Source: Cyclospora cayetanensis
Lineage: Eukaryota; Apicomplexa; Conoidasida; Eucoccidiorida; Eimeriidae
Direction of reading: 5' to 3'
Assembly (NCBI RefSeq): GCF_002999335.1
Contig: NW_020312036.1
Location: 558,001 to 622,000, forward strand
Length of the DNA stretch: 64,000 bases
Part shown: positions 21,709 through 32,249 of the stretch, piece after piece
Layout: every line of letters starts with the position of its first letter
Numbering within the stretch: position 1 is the first letter of the stretch
Translations under genes and position numbers: made by a program
Notes under the pieces: generated by a model
What the model saw: the letters and a program-made list of their open reading frames with translations, nothing else
Database searches by the model: none
What the model was told of the DNA's origin: nothing

Positions 21709-22845
21709 TCACTTCATGCGTTTGCCCTTTTCCTGTTGTTGCCTGCGCCGCAGCCAGCGACCAGCAGGACCTGGCAGATGCTCCTCTGCGGCTTGTTGCA
21801 ACATGACAGAGGGTTGGTGCTGGGCTGCTGCTTGTACCACGGCTGCTGCAACTGCTGCTGCGGCTGTCGTGGCCTTTATGCCTCTAAACGAGAGCGGCTC
21901 CTCTTTCTTGCAGTTGCTGTCATTCTTGTCGCTGCCATGAGCGCCATTCTCTAGCTTACCTGGACTAGCACCTCCCAGAGACGCGGGAGGATGCCAGTTA
22001 CAACCTGCAGACGGTTGTGAAGACACTGCTGCTGCTGCTGCTTTTCTTGTTGTTCTTGAAAGACCCCAAACCCGCTTCGATTTGGACAGGGGTGGGGCTG
22101 CAGCTACTGGGTGCCCTTCCTGCGGACCAAGTACATCAAGAGAGTCTTCTTGCAGGTGCTGATGTTGCTGATGTTGCTGCGTGTGCTGATGTTGCTGATG
22201 TTGCTGCAGGTGCTGATGTTGCTGCGTGTGCTGATGTTGCTGCGTGTGCTGATATTGCTGATGTTGCTGCAGGTGCTGATGTTGCTGCAGGTGCTGATGT
22301 TGCTGCAGGTGCTGATGTTGCTGCTGATGTTGCTGCCACTTTCGCGCCCGTATGGGCTGTGAGGGTCTGCACGGGACCGAGGGGGGCAGCATCAGGTGCT
22401 GCGCACCAGCAGCTCTTGATTGGAGGTGCTGAGACTGCGGACTAGACGCATTCTGTGTGCCAGTTCCCTGCTCTTGATAGGGGTGGTGGTGCTCCTGTGA
22501 GTGGGAAGAAGGGCCGCTTGAGCACACAGGTGCACCGTCGGAGGTTTGCTGGTGCCATTGCCGCTGCAGCAGCTGCTGCTCCCGTTGCCGCTGCCAGTTC
22601 GGCGTCTCATTCCCCAGCCAGAGAGCGCAGGGCGGGGGACGTGCTGGCTGCAGCTCTGAGTCTGCCTGCTGGGTGTTTAGGTACGATCCCCCCCCCCGCT
22701 GGCTAGTGGCGTGCCAAGGCCGCTGCGAAGGTTTCGCACTCACACCGCAGCCCTGTGACTCGTGCCGCTCCTCTGCGATGTGCCAAGAAGGCTGCTTCCA
22801 TTGCTGCCGCTGGTTCCACGAGGAGGAGATATCCTCAGGTCGCAT
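21709..22845 (-). CDS. His/Gln tandem-repeat protein
   Basis: Function unknown. The minus-strand frame starts with ATG at 22845 and runs 378 residues. The centre (22140-22340) is built of short repeats of HQHLQQ and HQHTQQ type. The flanks are Gln/Ser/Pro-rich with scattered aromatic residues (SSSWNQRQQWKQPSW near the N terminus), and an Ala/Gln region and a basic tail (RRRQQQEKGKRMK) end it. Such homopolymer-rich proteins are typical of Eimeria. The plus strand is open as Leu/Ala repeats over the same stretch, but the minus frame has the more protein-like flanks. Upstream exons may exist. Confidence 0.45.
   Translation of the reverse strand: MRPEDISSSWNQRQQWKQPSWHIAEERHESQGCGVSAKPSQRPWHATSQRGGGSYLNTQQADSELQPARPPPCALWLGNETPNWQRQREQQLLQRQWHQQTSDGAPVCSSGPSSHSQEHHHPYQEQGTGTQNASSPQSQHLQSRAAGAQHLMLPPSVPCRPSQPIRARKWQQHQQQHQHLQQHQHLQQHQHLQQHQQYQHTQQHQHTQQHQHLQQHQQHQHTQQHQQHQHLQEDSLDVLGPQEGHPVAAAPPLSKSKRVWGLSRTTRKAAAAAVSSQPSAGCNWHPPASLGGASPGKLENGAHGSDKNDSNCKKEEPLSFRGIKATTAAAAVAAAVVQAAAQHQPSVMLQQAAEEHLPGPAGRWLRRRQQQEKGKRMK
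22153..22338 (-). repeat. Minisatellite of 15-18 bp units (His/Gln repeat)
   Basis: Imperfect tandem array of GATGTTGCTGCAGGTGCT and a variant with GCGTGTGCT, on the plus strand. Unit lengths are multiples of three, so copy-number change keeps the frame. On the minus strand it encodes alternating His and Gln with Leu or Thr. Confidence 0.85.
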
Positions 22846-23451
22846 TGATGCACAGTGCAGGGACCGAGCGCCGGCCCCTGCTATTCCAAGGCAAGTGTGT
22901 TAAGTTGCAGGCAGAAGCGTGGGATTAATTTCGTCGAGAAGGCGAAGTCTTGCGTGCCACTGCTGAAGATCTCGCCTTCAAGCGAGGTAGCACCGGGGAG
23001 GAGCCGGAGAGAGGGGGGAACGGGTGTTCGGGTCGGGTACACAAGGACAGTTCTTCTTATACTTCGTGCAGTAAGCAGCATCTCGACGCTAGTCTATGAA
23101 GCACGTGCTAGAGCTTTCAGAAATATGGCGGAGTTTGAGCTGTGTCTTCCTATATATTTTTCCCCAGTAGTGAGCCAACAAATACTGGGGGGCCCCTGGC
23201 TGGGCGGGCGGGGCAGGGGTGGGCGAGGCGGGGGCCCTTGACGGAAGCTCCATTGCTTCTCTGGGCAGGTACGTCTGATCGTTTGGAAAAACGGCTTGCC
23301 TACCTTGCTTTTGAACTTAGCCAAAACGTGCTATATAGAGAGTTTGGTTTCGCGAAGCGCGCCGTGCTTACGGACGGGTGCTGATTTCAGCTCAACAACG
23401 GTATCCCAAGAGGAGTAGGGGAGCGAAAGGCACATTGAAGCGAAAGTGGCA
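22846..23451. other. Spacer upstream of the ribose-5-phosphate isomerase gene
   Basis: Divergent interval between the His/Gln repeat gene and RPI, expected to hold both promoters. It contains a G-rich stretch at 23190-23240. No additional gene is supported. Confidence 0.4.
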
Positions 23452-25645
23452 ATGAGCCCCACCGACGAAGCAAAAAAAGCAGCTGTAAGGTTGGGCAGGA
23501 ATATGCGCGAGAAGAATTGTGGTCTGTTTTTTCACCGCTTTGTCTGCGCTTCGCGTCTGAACGAATTTGCCACCCAATTCACAGGTGGTAGCTCTTCCTG
23601 CCGATTGTTGCAGCACCACTGAAGCTGCCCATGCCTGTTTTTTCTTAGGCCTAAGAGCCTCCATAGGGAAGCATGTTTGTGCCGTCGCACGCTAACGCCC
23701 CTCTGCCTGTGGCTCTCATCGACTGCTGATGTAGGATTCAACTGTGCTATTGTTTTTCCATGATGCCGTAACCATCGCAGCGCTTCATGCGATCTTAGGC
23801 TTCCCGTGCTCATGTTGCATCTTCGCGATCGGCGGCTGGCGTGCCTCCCGTCAGCCAGTGACTCTGTTCTCCTGTTGCTGCATCTTCTTGCTCTCCCAGG
23901 CTGTCGAGGCAGTGGACACCTGCATTCGTTCTGGCATGCGCGTCGGCCTCGGAACAGGCTCGACGGCTTCCTTTGCGGTGCAGCGCATCGGGGAACGCAT
24001 CAGAGAGGGCGACCTGACGGGTATCACTTGCGCCGCTACGAGCGAAGAAACCCGCAGACTGGTGAGGCACAACAATACGTGCGAAGGTCTATGCGCAGGG
24101 TTCAGGAGGGCCGCTCAAGGCAAGAAGAGAGAGGCTGCCCGTGGAGTGTGGCATGCAGGGTTTTTTGGCACAAAACTCTCTTGGTTCCACAACAGGGGTT
24201 CGCTCTGCGCTTTGCGACGCTTTTTTTTCTGCAGGCCGAGCCCCTTGGCATCCAATTGCTTCCATTGGACTCTATCGAACTGCCTCTGGACGTTACTATT
24301 GACGGAGCAGATGAAGTGCTCAATACTGGCTCGCAGTGAGGCCGTGATAGGCGTGTGGGGAGTGGGGCGTAGGGGTTAGGGCTTAGGAAATAAGACGTGC
24401 TCAAGACACAGGGGGGAAGGGGGCAGTAAAAAGGATTTTTAGGAGAAACTCGTGAAGTCTCTAGCCACGGGGTCGTGGCTAAAAGCTGCTGTTACTGCTG
24501 CCGCCACTGCTGGCACCATGCCTGCACCTCCGTCTTCTGGTGCCGTTGCTTACGCAGGCTGGTCCTAATAAAGGGCCGCGGGGGTGCGCTGCTGCGGGAG
24601 AAGCTGGTTGAGATTAACTCCAAGTCCTTTGTCTGTGTGCGTCAGCGCTGCATTTTCTTCTTGTACCTCGGCTGTAGGCACCTCGTAGGCCATGGGTTCT
24701 GGCTTTCTTGTCTTACCAAAGGGGGCGGAAAAGCCTGAGGTTCCGATTTCTTTTTTCTGGTCGCGTTTTCACTTGCTCCAAAGGGAAGAAGGAAGCTCCT
24801 TCTCCTCCTCCATCCCATGGTGCGAATGTGCTGCTTGTGAACTACTTCTCTGCTGCTTCGCGAGCAGGTAGCCGACGAGGGAAAGCTGGTGAACCCCACT
24901 TCCTTCGGAACCACTGGGGCCGTGCCCTTAGAAGTGGTGCAATTCGGAGCTAGGACCACACGGCTAGCGGTGCTATCCGCGGTTCTGTCTGTCTTGGAGA
25001 AGAGGGCACAAGGGGAGGATGGTGCAGTTTCCCTTGAGGGGGGCTATCTCGACGTTAGAGCTGTTGAGGAAGCTGCAGCGGCAAAGGGCGTATCTGCAGT
25101 GTACAGGCAGAAGAAGGGCAGCACAGAGTTGTTCGTCTCGGACAACGGCAACTACTGCCTAGACCTCTTCTTTAAGAGTCCAATTCCCGATCCTCAGCGA
25201 TTGCACGACAGACTCATCAAGGTAAGCCACTGGCACCATGCCAAGCAACAATAAAGGTGCCGCTACTGTTGCTGCTGCAGTAGAGTGATGGAAGGCTGCA
25301 TTTGGATTTAGGGTTTGACACATTGTGCCGTGTGCTCACAGCCCCCTTCTGGTTCTAGCGTCACTGCCACGACCGCTGCTGCAGCTGCACAGGCTCTGTC
25401 GCTTTTGCCTGGAAACAATAGCTTTCCCAGCAAATCTGTGCATATTTGCCTGCATGCGCACCGACGCAGAGATGCAATTATATTGGGACACTGACACGCA
25501 TCTCTGTGGGCCCATATATGAGCATCTGTCTAGTTGTGTTGCACTGTAGGTGGTGGGGGTCGTCGAAACGGGCATCTTCCTCGGCATCAGCAAAGTCTGC
25601 ATCATTGGACATCTCTCTGGGGCCGTAACCAGGCTCTCTGTCTGA
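23452..25645 (+). CDS. RPIA: Ribose-5-phosphate isomerase A, six exons
   Basis: Interconverts ribose 5-phosphate and ribulose 5-phosphate in the non-oxidative pentose phosphate pathway, in the cytosol. Exons are 23452-23484, 23900-24061, 24235-24335, 24558-24636, 24868-25221 and 25550-25645: 825 bases, 274 residues, all junctions GT/AG and in phase. The start ATG gives MSPTDEAKKAA, the usual lead into the first helix. Family motifs appear in order: VGLGTGSTA (~26-34), VTIDGADEV (~85-93), IKGRGGALLREK (~103-114, with the catalytic-base Glu at ~113), VADEGKLV, the SDNGNYCLDL block, and VVGVVETGIFLG in the last exon. It is longer than the E. coli enzyme (219) because of an insertion around SVLEKRAQGEDGAVSLEGG. 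The long upstream frame read into the intron before 23900 is not coding. Confidence 0.93.
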
Positions 25646-26573
25646 GGTGTCAAAAATATTAGGGACGCACCTGGTTGTAGATGAACGGTGCAAACATTAT
25701 TAGCTGTGTATTCATTCTAGGGCGAAGGCTAGCTGTGGATACCTGTAGGGTCGCAAGGAGCTACGGACTCGTACCAAGGACAGCGCTAGCTGTGGCTCGA
25801 TCGTGCGATATTGTAAAAAGTGAAACACAATGATTGCAGGAGTGAGAACACGTGGTGTCAGTGCGTTCTCTTGCCCTTCTAGTACCGGAGCCACTGTCTT
25901 TGCCCTAAAGTCTCTCATAAAGGGACCAGCGCCTCCGGGCCGTGGAATGGATTTTTAAAGGTTGTGTGTCTACTGAAGCGCAGCCAGTGCTGCGTGTATC
26001 GAAGAGTAAGCAAGGGGCTCTTTGGTTTCCAAAGGAATTTCAAAGGCCCCAGACAAAGCGTATACTGTATGCTTATGGATAAACAACGCATGCAGGGCTG
26101 TATGCTATTTTTCCTTGCTTGGTGCGTGAAGAAGCGGCGTAGATGCCCCCGAAGTCACCCTCGCCACGCCACCCCAGCGGCTGCGGCCCGCACTAGTTTT
26201 TGTGAGATTCGCTGTAGAATGGTTAACGGAACATTCCAGAGTTGCTTGGCATCGCGTACATAGCTTTGTAAGTCTGTCTGCATGTGTTTCCCCCTGTATA
26301 TCCATGTTGATGCGTCTCTTTGTGCGGCTATAAGTCCATGCGTGCATTCACTTGTGTGGTATGACGGAATTACATGCATGCTATCTGTTTTCCTGGGGAT
26401 TGTCCCTTGGCGGGGCTTGTTTGCGTTTGCTTCGAACAATTTCTTTTTCCGGGGCTTACCCGATGCGCAAGTAGTGGTAAATGCTTTGCTGGGGAATAAA
26501 TGGAATACTGCTTAGCAAAGTGGGAGTAAACTGTAACTTTCTCCTCTCAGAACTGTGGAGAGAATCTCCAGCA
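25646..26573. other. Convergent spacer, nothing recognised
   Basis: Between the 3' ends of RPI (plus) and the CCDC103-like gene (minus). Short frames only. It presumably holds both 3' untranslated regions. Confidence 0.45.
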
Positions 26574-27669
26574 TTACGCTTCTAACTTGGGAGCTCCCAA
26601 TGCGTGTAACAGCATCACCATGGCATGCTTGCTACGGCAACAGGCCTTTACTTCTGCCCCTGGGCAATCACCTTTTGCTGCCCCTGGCACGGATGTGTCT
26701 GCTAGCCTCTTCTGTAGATTGCAGCAGCAGTCATGTGCGGCCCTGGTTTCCCCTGGGCTTTCACAGTGAGTCTCAATTTGGTCAGGTCCTACGGGAGAGT
26801 GCAGTGCTGCAAATGCATCTCGGAACAATAAGGCAACCTGCTCCAGCTCGTTCTTCAGCAGTAGCCGAGCCGCTTTTGCCGTTGCACGCAGCTGTGCTAA
26901 GAAGGAGAGAAATCCAGCTGTTAGGAAGACCCTGTAAGCAATGCGGCAGCAGAATGCGGATTCGTCAGTAGGAACAGCCTTGGCTGTCGCTACCAACGAG
27001 GCAGAGCGTGTCTGGCAGCAGCAGCAGCAACTGCTGCACCGTAAAGCAGCAAGACTAGAGATGTGTGATGCCAGGGCTCTCAATAGGTGCAGCAGAAGCT
27101 GAGGCTCGATATCCATGCTGAAGATTTGTTGGAGGCTTTCCTGTGGCTGCTGCAGCAGCCATCTGTTCGCACAATGCACCAGACTACGCGGATTGTAGTT
27201 TCACCTAAGTCGCGAAGAGATGCTGGTGTATTGCGCATTCTGATAGAGTCTCACTGCTTTTAAGCCTCACATGTGCAACAGGAGAAGTGAAGGCATACCT
27301 GCACTGATCCTCGGGGTCAGCGTCTCTTGCCTCCCATTCTCTCCTCAATTGTGCCTGGTTACGCAGCTGAAGATTTATTGGAGCATTGTTGTTGCTGCTA
27401 TTAACGCCAACAGTTCCACTAGAAAGGTCGAAACCGCACGCTGCTCCAGCGTGGCGATTGAACTGCCTCTGAGGTTGGTTTTGCATTTCCTCCCTTGCCA
27501 TGGGCTTAAGGTGGCAAGTGCCAACTAGGGCCCTGAACTCCTCGTAGTTTGCTGCAGACACGATTGCTCGCTTCTTTGTCGTGTCTTCCAGCTGCCGGCG
27601 CTCGTCAGCAGCAACGGCAGCACCTACCTGGCGGCGATATAAGCCCTCTAGTCGTGGTTCCAGCGGCAT
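26574..27669 (-). CDS. CCDC103/DNAAF19-like dynein arm assembly factor
   Basis: Resembles CCDC103 (DNAAF19), needed to assemble or anchor axonemal dynein arms. Exons 27669-27299 and 27162-26574 join in phase 2 (donor gtatgc, acceptor aacag) to give 319 residues. The N-terminal block reads VAADERRQLEDTTKKRAIVS then NYEEFRALVGTCHLKPMARE, closely matching the ADEK...SYEEFRGIV..SHLKPL signature of human CCDC103. The middle has LRREWEARDADPEDQCRWLL, as in the FYRDWRRH..PERYQALL segment. The C-terminal exon continues IFSMDIEPQLLLHLLRAL and then AGFLSFLAQLRATAKAARLL, like the helical RPAP3-C-type domain. A Ser/Cys/Gln stretch interrupts that domain. Coccidia build flagella only in microgametes, which fits. 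Residues after about HSPVGPDQIE may be read-through. Confidence 0.75.
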
Positions 27670-29190
27670 TGGGATCCAGGAAAGACAGCAGCCATACAGC
27701 CCTTCTTGGTTTCACTTCCTGTCGTCTTGCTAATCTCTTTTACCATATGTTGTCTTAAGGGAGATGGGCATCGTGCACCAAGCACAAGTGGCTTATTCCT
27801 GTGGAGAATTGAGGAGGCCGACAGAGAGTCCTCCTATCTTGCTGTGCGCTGGCTAAAAAGGCCCTCAGGTTCGCATCGGTGTACACTATATCAATCAGCA
27901 GTACGCCGCTACAAAAAGACTTCAGAGTTTGTGGCTAAGTAGAACTACTTGGAAAACTCAGGGTCACTTTTCCACGTGGGCAAGCTGCACTGTACACAGC
28001 AACTTCACCTTTCTTTCCCTTGAGCTCCTTGAAATATTGAGGAGAAGGCGTAAAAGCTTATTATATGCATGGAAATCCTCTGAGTTCGTGGATGGTGAGT
28101 AGCACTCTTTACGAGGGGAGGGGAGCAGCGACGCCGGATCGGCAAAAACCCACACGTCCGATATCCTGAGAAGGCTCTGCACGCCAACATAGGTCTTTAC
28201 ACCTTTAAGTAAGGATAAGGACATGGTTGGGTGAGGGAATAAAGCAGAGAAGCGGTCTCCATAGCAGCAATGGACATAGAATCTTTCCTCTGGACCCGTG
28301 CAAAGGGGCCTTTGGACCACACTAGGCACCTCGTGACGCTCTTGCAGCATCGACATCTCCTTCTTTCCTCTTATTTCTCTCTTGACTCTATCTGCCTTGT
28401 TAAATGTGACTTGGGGATGCAAGGTATCAATGCTTGGCGAAAGACACCTGAGTGAGACCGCACGCCATGCCGGTAGTCCAACACCGATGGCAATTATCAC
28501 CTTCTAGTCAGAGATCCCGGTGTCGACCATTCGCCTGATGCACTTTTTGTTCGCCCACACAGTTGTATGTAGGCAGACGGGGCCTCAGCTTTTCATGTCG
28601 AGTCCGCTTTTACAAGTACACACTGGACCGCATAGGTATACAATGAAATGAATCAGGATGTTTACGGGTATTAGGTGTACCTAGACAAAAAGTCCTTCTA
28701 CAGCCTAATCTCCAGTACCTTTAATGCCGTTGATACAAACGGGGTTCAGCTCCTCTGGGTGGTAAGACCATTCCTGCAAGGCCAATCTCCCTGGAGCTGC
28801 ATGCGGTCTTTGTTGCAATTTGTTTTGGGAGCTGCTGCTCGAGCAGGCACCAAAACTCTCTCAAATAACGCAGCAAGGGCCTAAGAATTCGTCCCTCTGC
28901 CCCGTAGGGATCGCTAGTTGCGCTTCTCCCCTAATTACGCTAATTACGGCTAACAGCCAGGAAGTCAGGCGGTACATGGCCTGGCGACCCAGAGCTCAAT
29001 GGAAGCATGAACCCATCCTCCTTGTAAACAATGGCCAAGAGATTATCAATCCTGGCATTAGTAGCCTATTATGGTTGCAATTGCAACGCAAATGTCCCAA
29101 CTGCGAACTTGCCGTGCGAAACTGAAGGGCAAAACGATTCCTTCTGGCTTCCACAGCCGTCGTGATTGCTGTATAAATTATGCCTAATGA
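27670..29190. other. Spacer between CCDC103-like and AsnRS genes
   Basis: A minus-strand frame of ~178 codons (27964-28500) starts only from GTG and shows no domain. It was not called. Another plus-strand frame near 28675-29125 has no signature either. Confidence 0.35.
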
Positions 29191-32100
29191 TCAGAGGGGG
29201 GCGTATCGAGGGGCCCTTGGGAAGGGGATTAGATCCCTGACGTTGGAGAGGCCGGTGAGAAAGAGAAGAAGGCGCTCTATCCCGAGTCCAAAGCCGCCCC
29301 GCGGTGACGACCCAAAGAGCCGCAGCTCTCGGTAGAAGCTGTAACTATCTGGGGAAAGTCCCTTCTGGCGCATAGACCTGCAGCAGCAACAACAGTATAA
29401 CGAGAAACAATGCCCCGATAATATTCTCGCTGAAGGGCTCAGAAGTGTACACGTGGACGCACAACAGCGTGCAATCATGTTTGCAAGGGGGAAACAAACA
29501 CACAAGCATACGATTATACGATTTTTTCCGTAAGAGCACGCAAACAATAGTTGCGAACGCATGTCTCATTTTGTTGAGAGAGAAGCAAAGAGAGCGGGCG
29601 GTGCGTGCGGCAGCGAAGAAGCATGGAGAAAAGATGCAGTGTTATTTACAGACAGGGGATCAGCATGAACGTGAGCAAGAGAAGTGTGAAAGAAAGAATA
29701 AAATGGAGGTAGTCAAAGGCATTGAGTCAGTCAGGGAGGAAAAATGGTCAAAAGAGAGGTCACAGGGAGCGAAACATGGGGAAAAGTCACAGACAGAATT
29801 CAGATGTACTCATCAAGGACGTGAATTCGCTCTTCTCTCATGGATCCACCTAGAACCTCCCCGACGTTGGGCAGTAGAACATCCATAGATGCCACGGTGT
29901 TGCTGTTGCCACCACTTTCTCCGTTAGGAGCTTCTTCTCCGTAATGGTTGACGCGCATGTAGAATGGCTTGAGGCTGCGAGGATGGTCCACTATTATCAG
30001 CCCTCTGCCATGGCCACTCTTACTGCTGCGTGCTGTGTGTTGAAGAAGCAACTTTTCCTCATCTGCTCCCAAGTCATCGCCCCACACAGGCGACAGCCCT
30101 TCCTCTTTAAGCCGCCGCAAGGCCTCAGCGTAACTGATTATTTCGAAGGGCTCCGATGCCTGAAAAGCCCCGGCACAGCAAAGTGGAAAAAGCAAGCATG
30201 CAGCAGCATCAGTTCACGGCTCTACTCCTCCGGTGCTACTACTCGTGCTTACGTCGCCCTCTAGCCCTAGCTGGTGCTCCTGAGCGCTGCTGATATCGCT
30301 GATGGTGGGGGTACACGCCTCACAACGCTTCGTATGACATCCAAGTGGCCAGCGGTATGCTGCACTTTTTTGCCAGTGTTGCCTTGGTGTGCAGCAAGAA
30401 TATTGAGGTCAGGGGTACAAGCATTCAGCACGTGCGTAAGGGTGTGCCGGACCAGCCTCTCCGCGAGGTTCAGCAGTTCCTGGCGACTGATGAAGGAGGC
30501 CTCCGCCTCTAGCATCCAAAACTCACACAGATGGCGCTGGGTCTGCATCAGGCACAGTACCTTCGCGGCAGTAAGGATGTGCGCATACGCCGGAGAGAAA
30601 GCATTCCGGAGACACCAAGAAATGGCAAATCCTCGAACGATGCTCAGCAGCAATAGCGCTCTACCGTGAACCAATAAGCAAAAGCCCGCTGTGTTGGGGC
30701 AAAACGGCAGAAAATCAGCAACAACGCAGTAGCAGTGGTACCACAGCGTACGTTAGAGTTCTCCGCCCTGAAGGCTGGGGATAGTGCGTAGACGTCTCCC
30801 AGACCCCATGCCAACGCCTCCAGTGGCAGTTGGCCCGATACGCTGAGGAACATAGGCTTTCCTAGTAGGAGTCTACCCTCGCCGCTGCTTTTGTTGCCGT
30901 CTCGTGGAGCAGACACACTGAAGGTCTCCCCTGCGCCTTCGCAGTCTAGGCCTGTCAGTATGGGAGTGCGGACCTGCAGAAACCCCAGGGACTACAGCGA
31001 GAGCAGCAGCAAAGAAAGCCACATACGGGAGTCTTGGGCGAGTTATGCACGAGCAGCAAGAACCAGTTACAGCAATGACAGGCCAGTTCCGCCAATGGGT
31101 CTACACAAAGCGTGCTTCATCGATGGATGAGCATAACCAAGATATCTCCTTGCTATCAAGCTCTTCCTGAGCTAAGCCACGCTGCAACGTTTGGGGTCTA
31201 GGGCCTGGCCTCACGTCTAGGAATGAAAGAAGATACTTCTCCGTCTCGGCTCGAATGCGAGAGATGGCGGCAAACTCGGAGTGCCGGGACCTCAGGCAGA
31301 TGCCTTTGTTCCGGAGGAAATCAAAAGATGCTCCACGCACTGGGAGGGGGTATCTTTTTGCATCACCGAAGGCTGCTGTTACTGCTTCCGCTGATCTCTT
31401 CGGAGCTTCTACTGGAGCTCCACCACAGCCCCGCCTTCGCTCGCATGCATAGAGTCCCCAAGTCTGCACAGGTGGACTGATCGCCGTGTCGAAACATGTG
31501 CTTTTGACATTGGCACTGTCGTTGGGAAGGACTCGCAGCTCGGCCGTGTGGCTCCTCCCTCTGACAAGGTAAATATCTCCCCGAAGACACAAGGAGTCTC
31601 CTCTCCTGAGTCTCCGCCCTTTGACAAATGCTGACCCTTTTCCGTCTTCTGACATACATTCAAAAGCAGTTTCAGCGGCTGCGTCCGCCGCAACAACGCA
31701 CTGCAGCGGTTGCGCAGAGGATCCGTCGGAGACATCAAGGAAGAGGAGCTCACCCCCCGCTCCCTCACGGAGAGAAGCTACCCACCCACAAACACAGACT
31801 CTCGCAAGAAGCAGCTTCTCAACTTTCCGCCGCTGTGGCTGCCCTTGTGGCTGCTGCTGCTCCTCCTCCTCCTGGCACTTCGCCCTCTCTGCTACTGCAT
31901 GTATGTGGCTAACGCGGAGGCGTCCTTCAGGCCAGAGAGGCACGTCACCAACAGTACCATGCGCTGCTGCCGCGGCGGCTGCTGCTGTCGATGTGGCCGC
32001 CTTACCACAAGTCGCATCATAGGTTGGAGTAAAAGCAGCAACAAAAGGCCGGAGAAATCCCTTTTTAGGGTGGCAGCGGGCACGTGTGGTGGGAAATACA

Positions 32101-32249
32101 GACCCCCGTGAAGGAGAAACCAAGCAGTACGCAGCGCTTCTACTGCATTCTTGCAGCAGAAGCAGAAGCACCAGCACGTACTGCATTCCTAACGAGATAC
32201 TTGCCCTTTGGAAGCAAAGGGAAGAAAACGCTAGAGGAGCTACCGCCAT
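29191..32249 (-). CDS. Asparaginyl-tRNA synthetase, probably apicoplast-targeted
   Basis: Class IIb aminoacyl-tRNA synthetase charging tRNA-Asn. Exons on the minus strand: 32249-31215, 30991-30752, 30542-30324, 30159-29810 and 29377-29191; 2031 bases, 676 residues, all phases agree. The N terminus has Met1 and Met22. From Met22 it reads [13 protein letters not shown], a signal-peptide core, followed by a basic Ser/Arg region, the bipartite pattern expected for apicoplast import. Residues ~148-260 form the anticodon-binding OB fold ([19 protein letters not shown]). The catalytic core follows: [20 protein letters not shown]; motif 2 FRAENSN joined across an intron to [42 protein letters not shown]; and motif 3 [12 protein letters not shown] (~643). 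It ends [17 protein letters not shown], like bacterial and organellar AsnRS. A Gln/Glu insertion precedes the OB fold. Confidence 0.9.

Noticed and set aside
23744..24379. A 211-codon plus-strand frame covering the RPI start
   Set aside because: Only 23900-24061 is exon; the rest is intron read-through, as shown by the phase-0 link from 23484 and the acceptors used.
24371..24390. GGGGTTAGGGCTTAGG, telomere-like
   Set aside because: A single imperfect stretch inside an RPI intron; not a tandem TTTAGGG array.
27964..28500. Minus-strand frame of 178 codons
   Set aside because: Starts from GTG, shows no family signature, and no neighbouring exon could be joined in phase.
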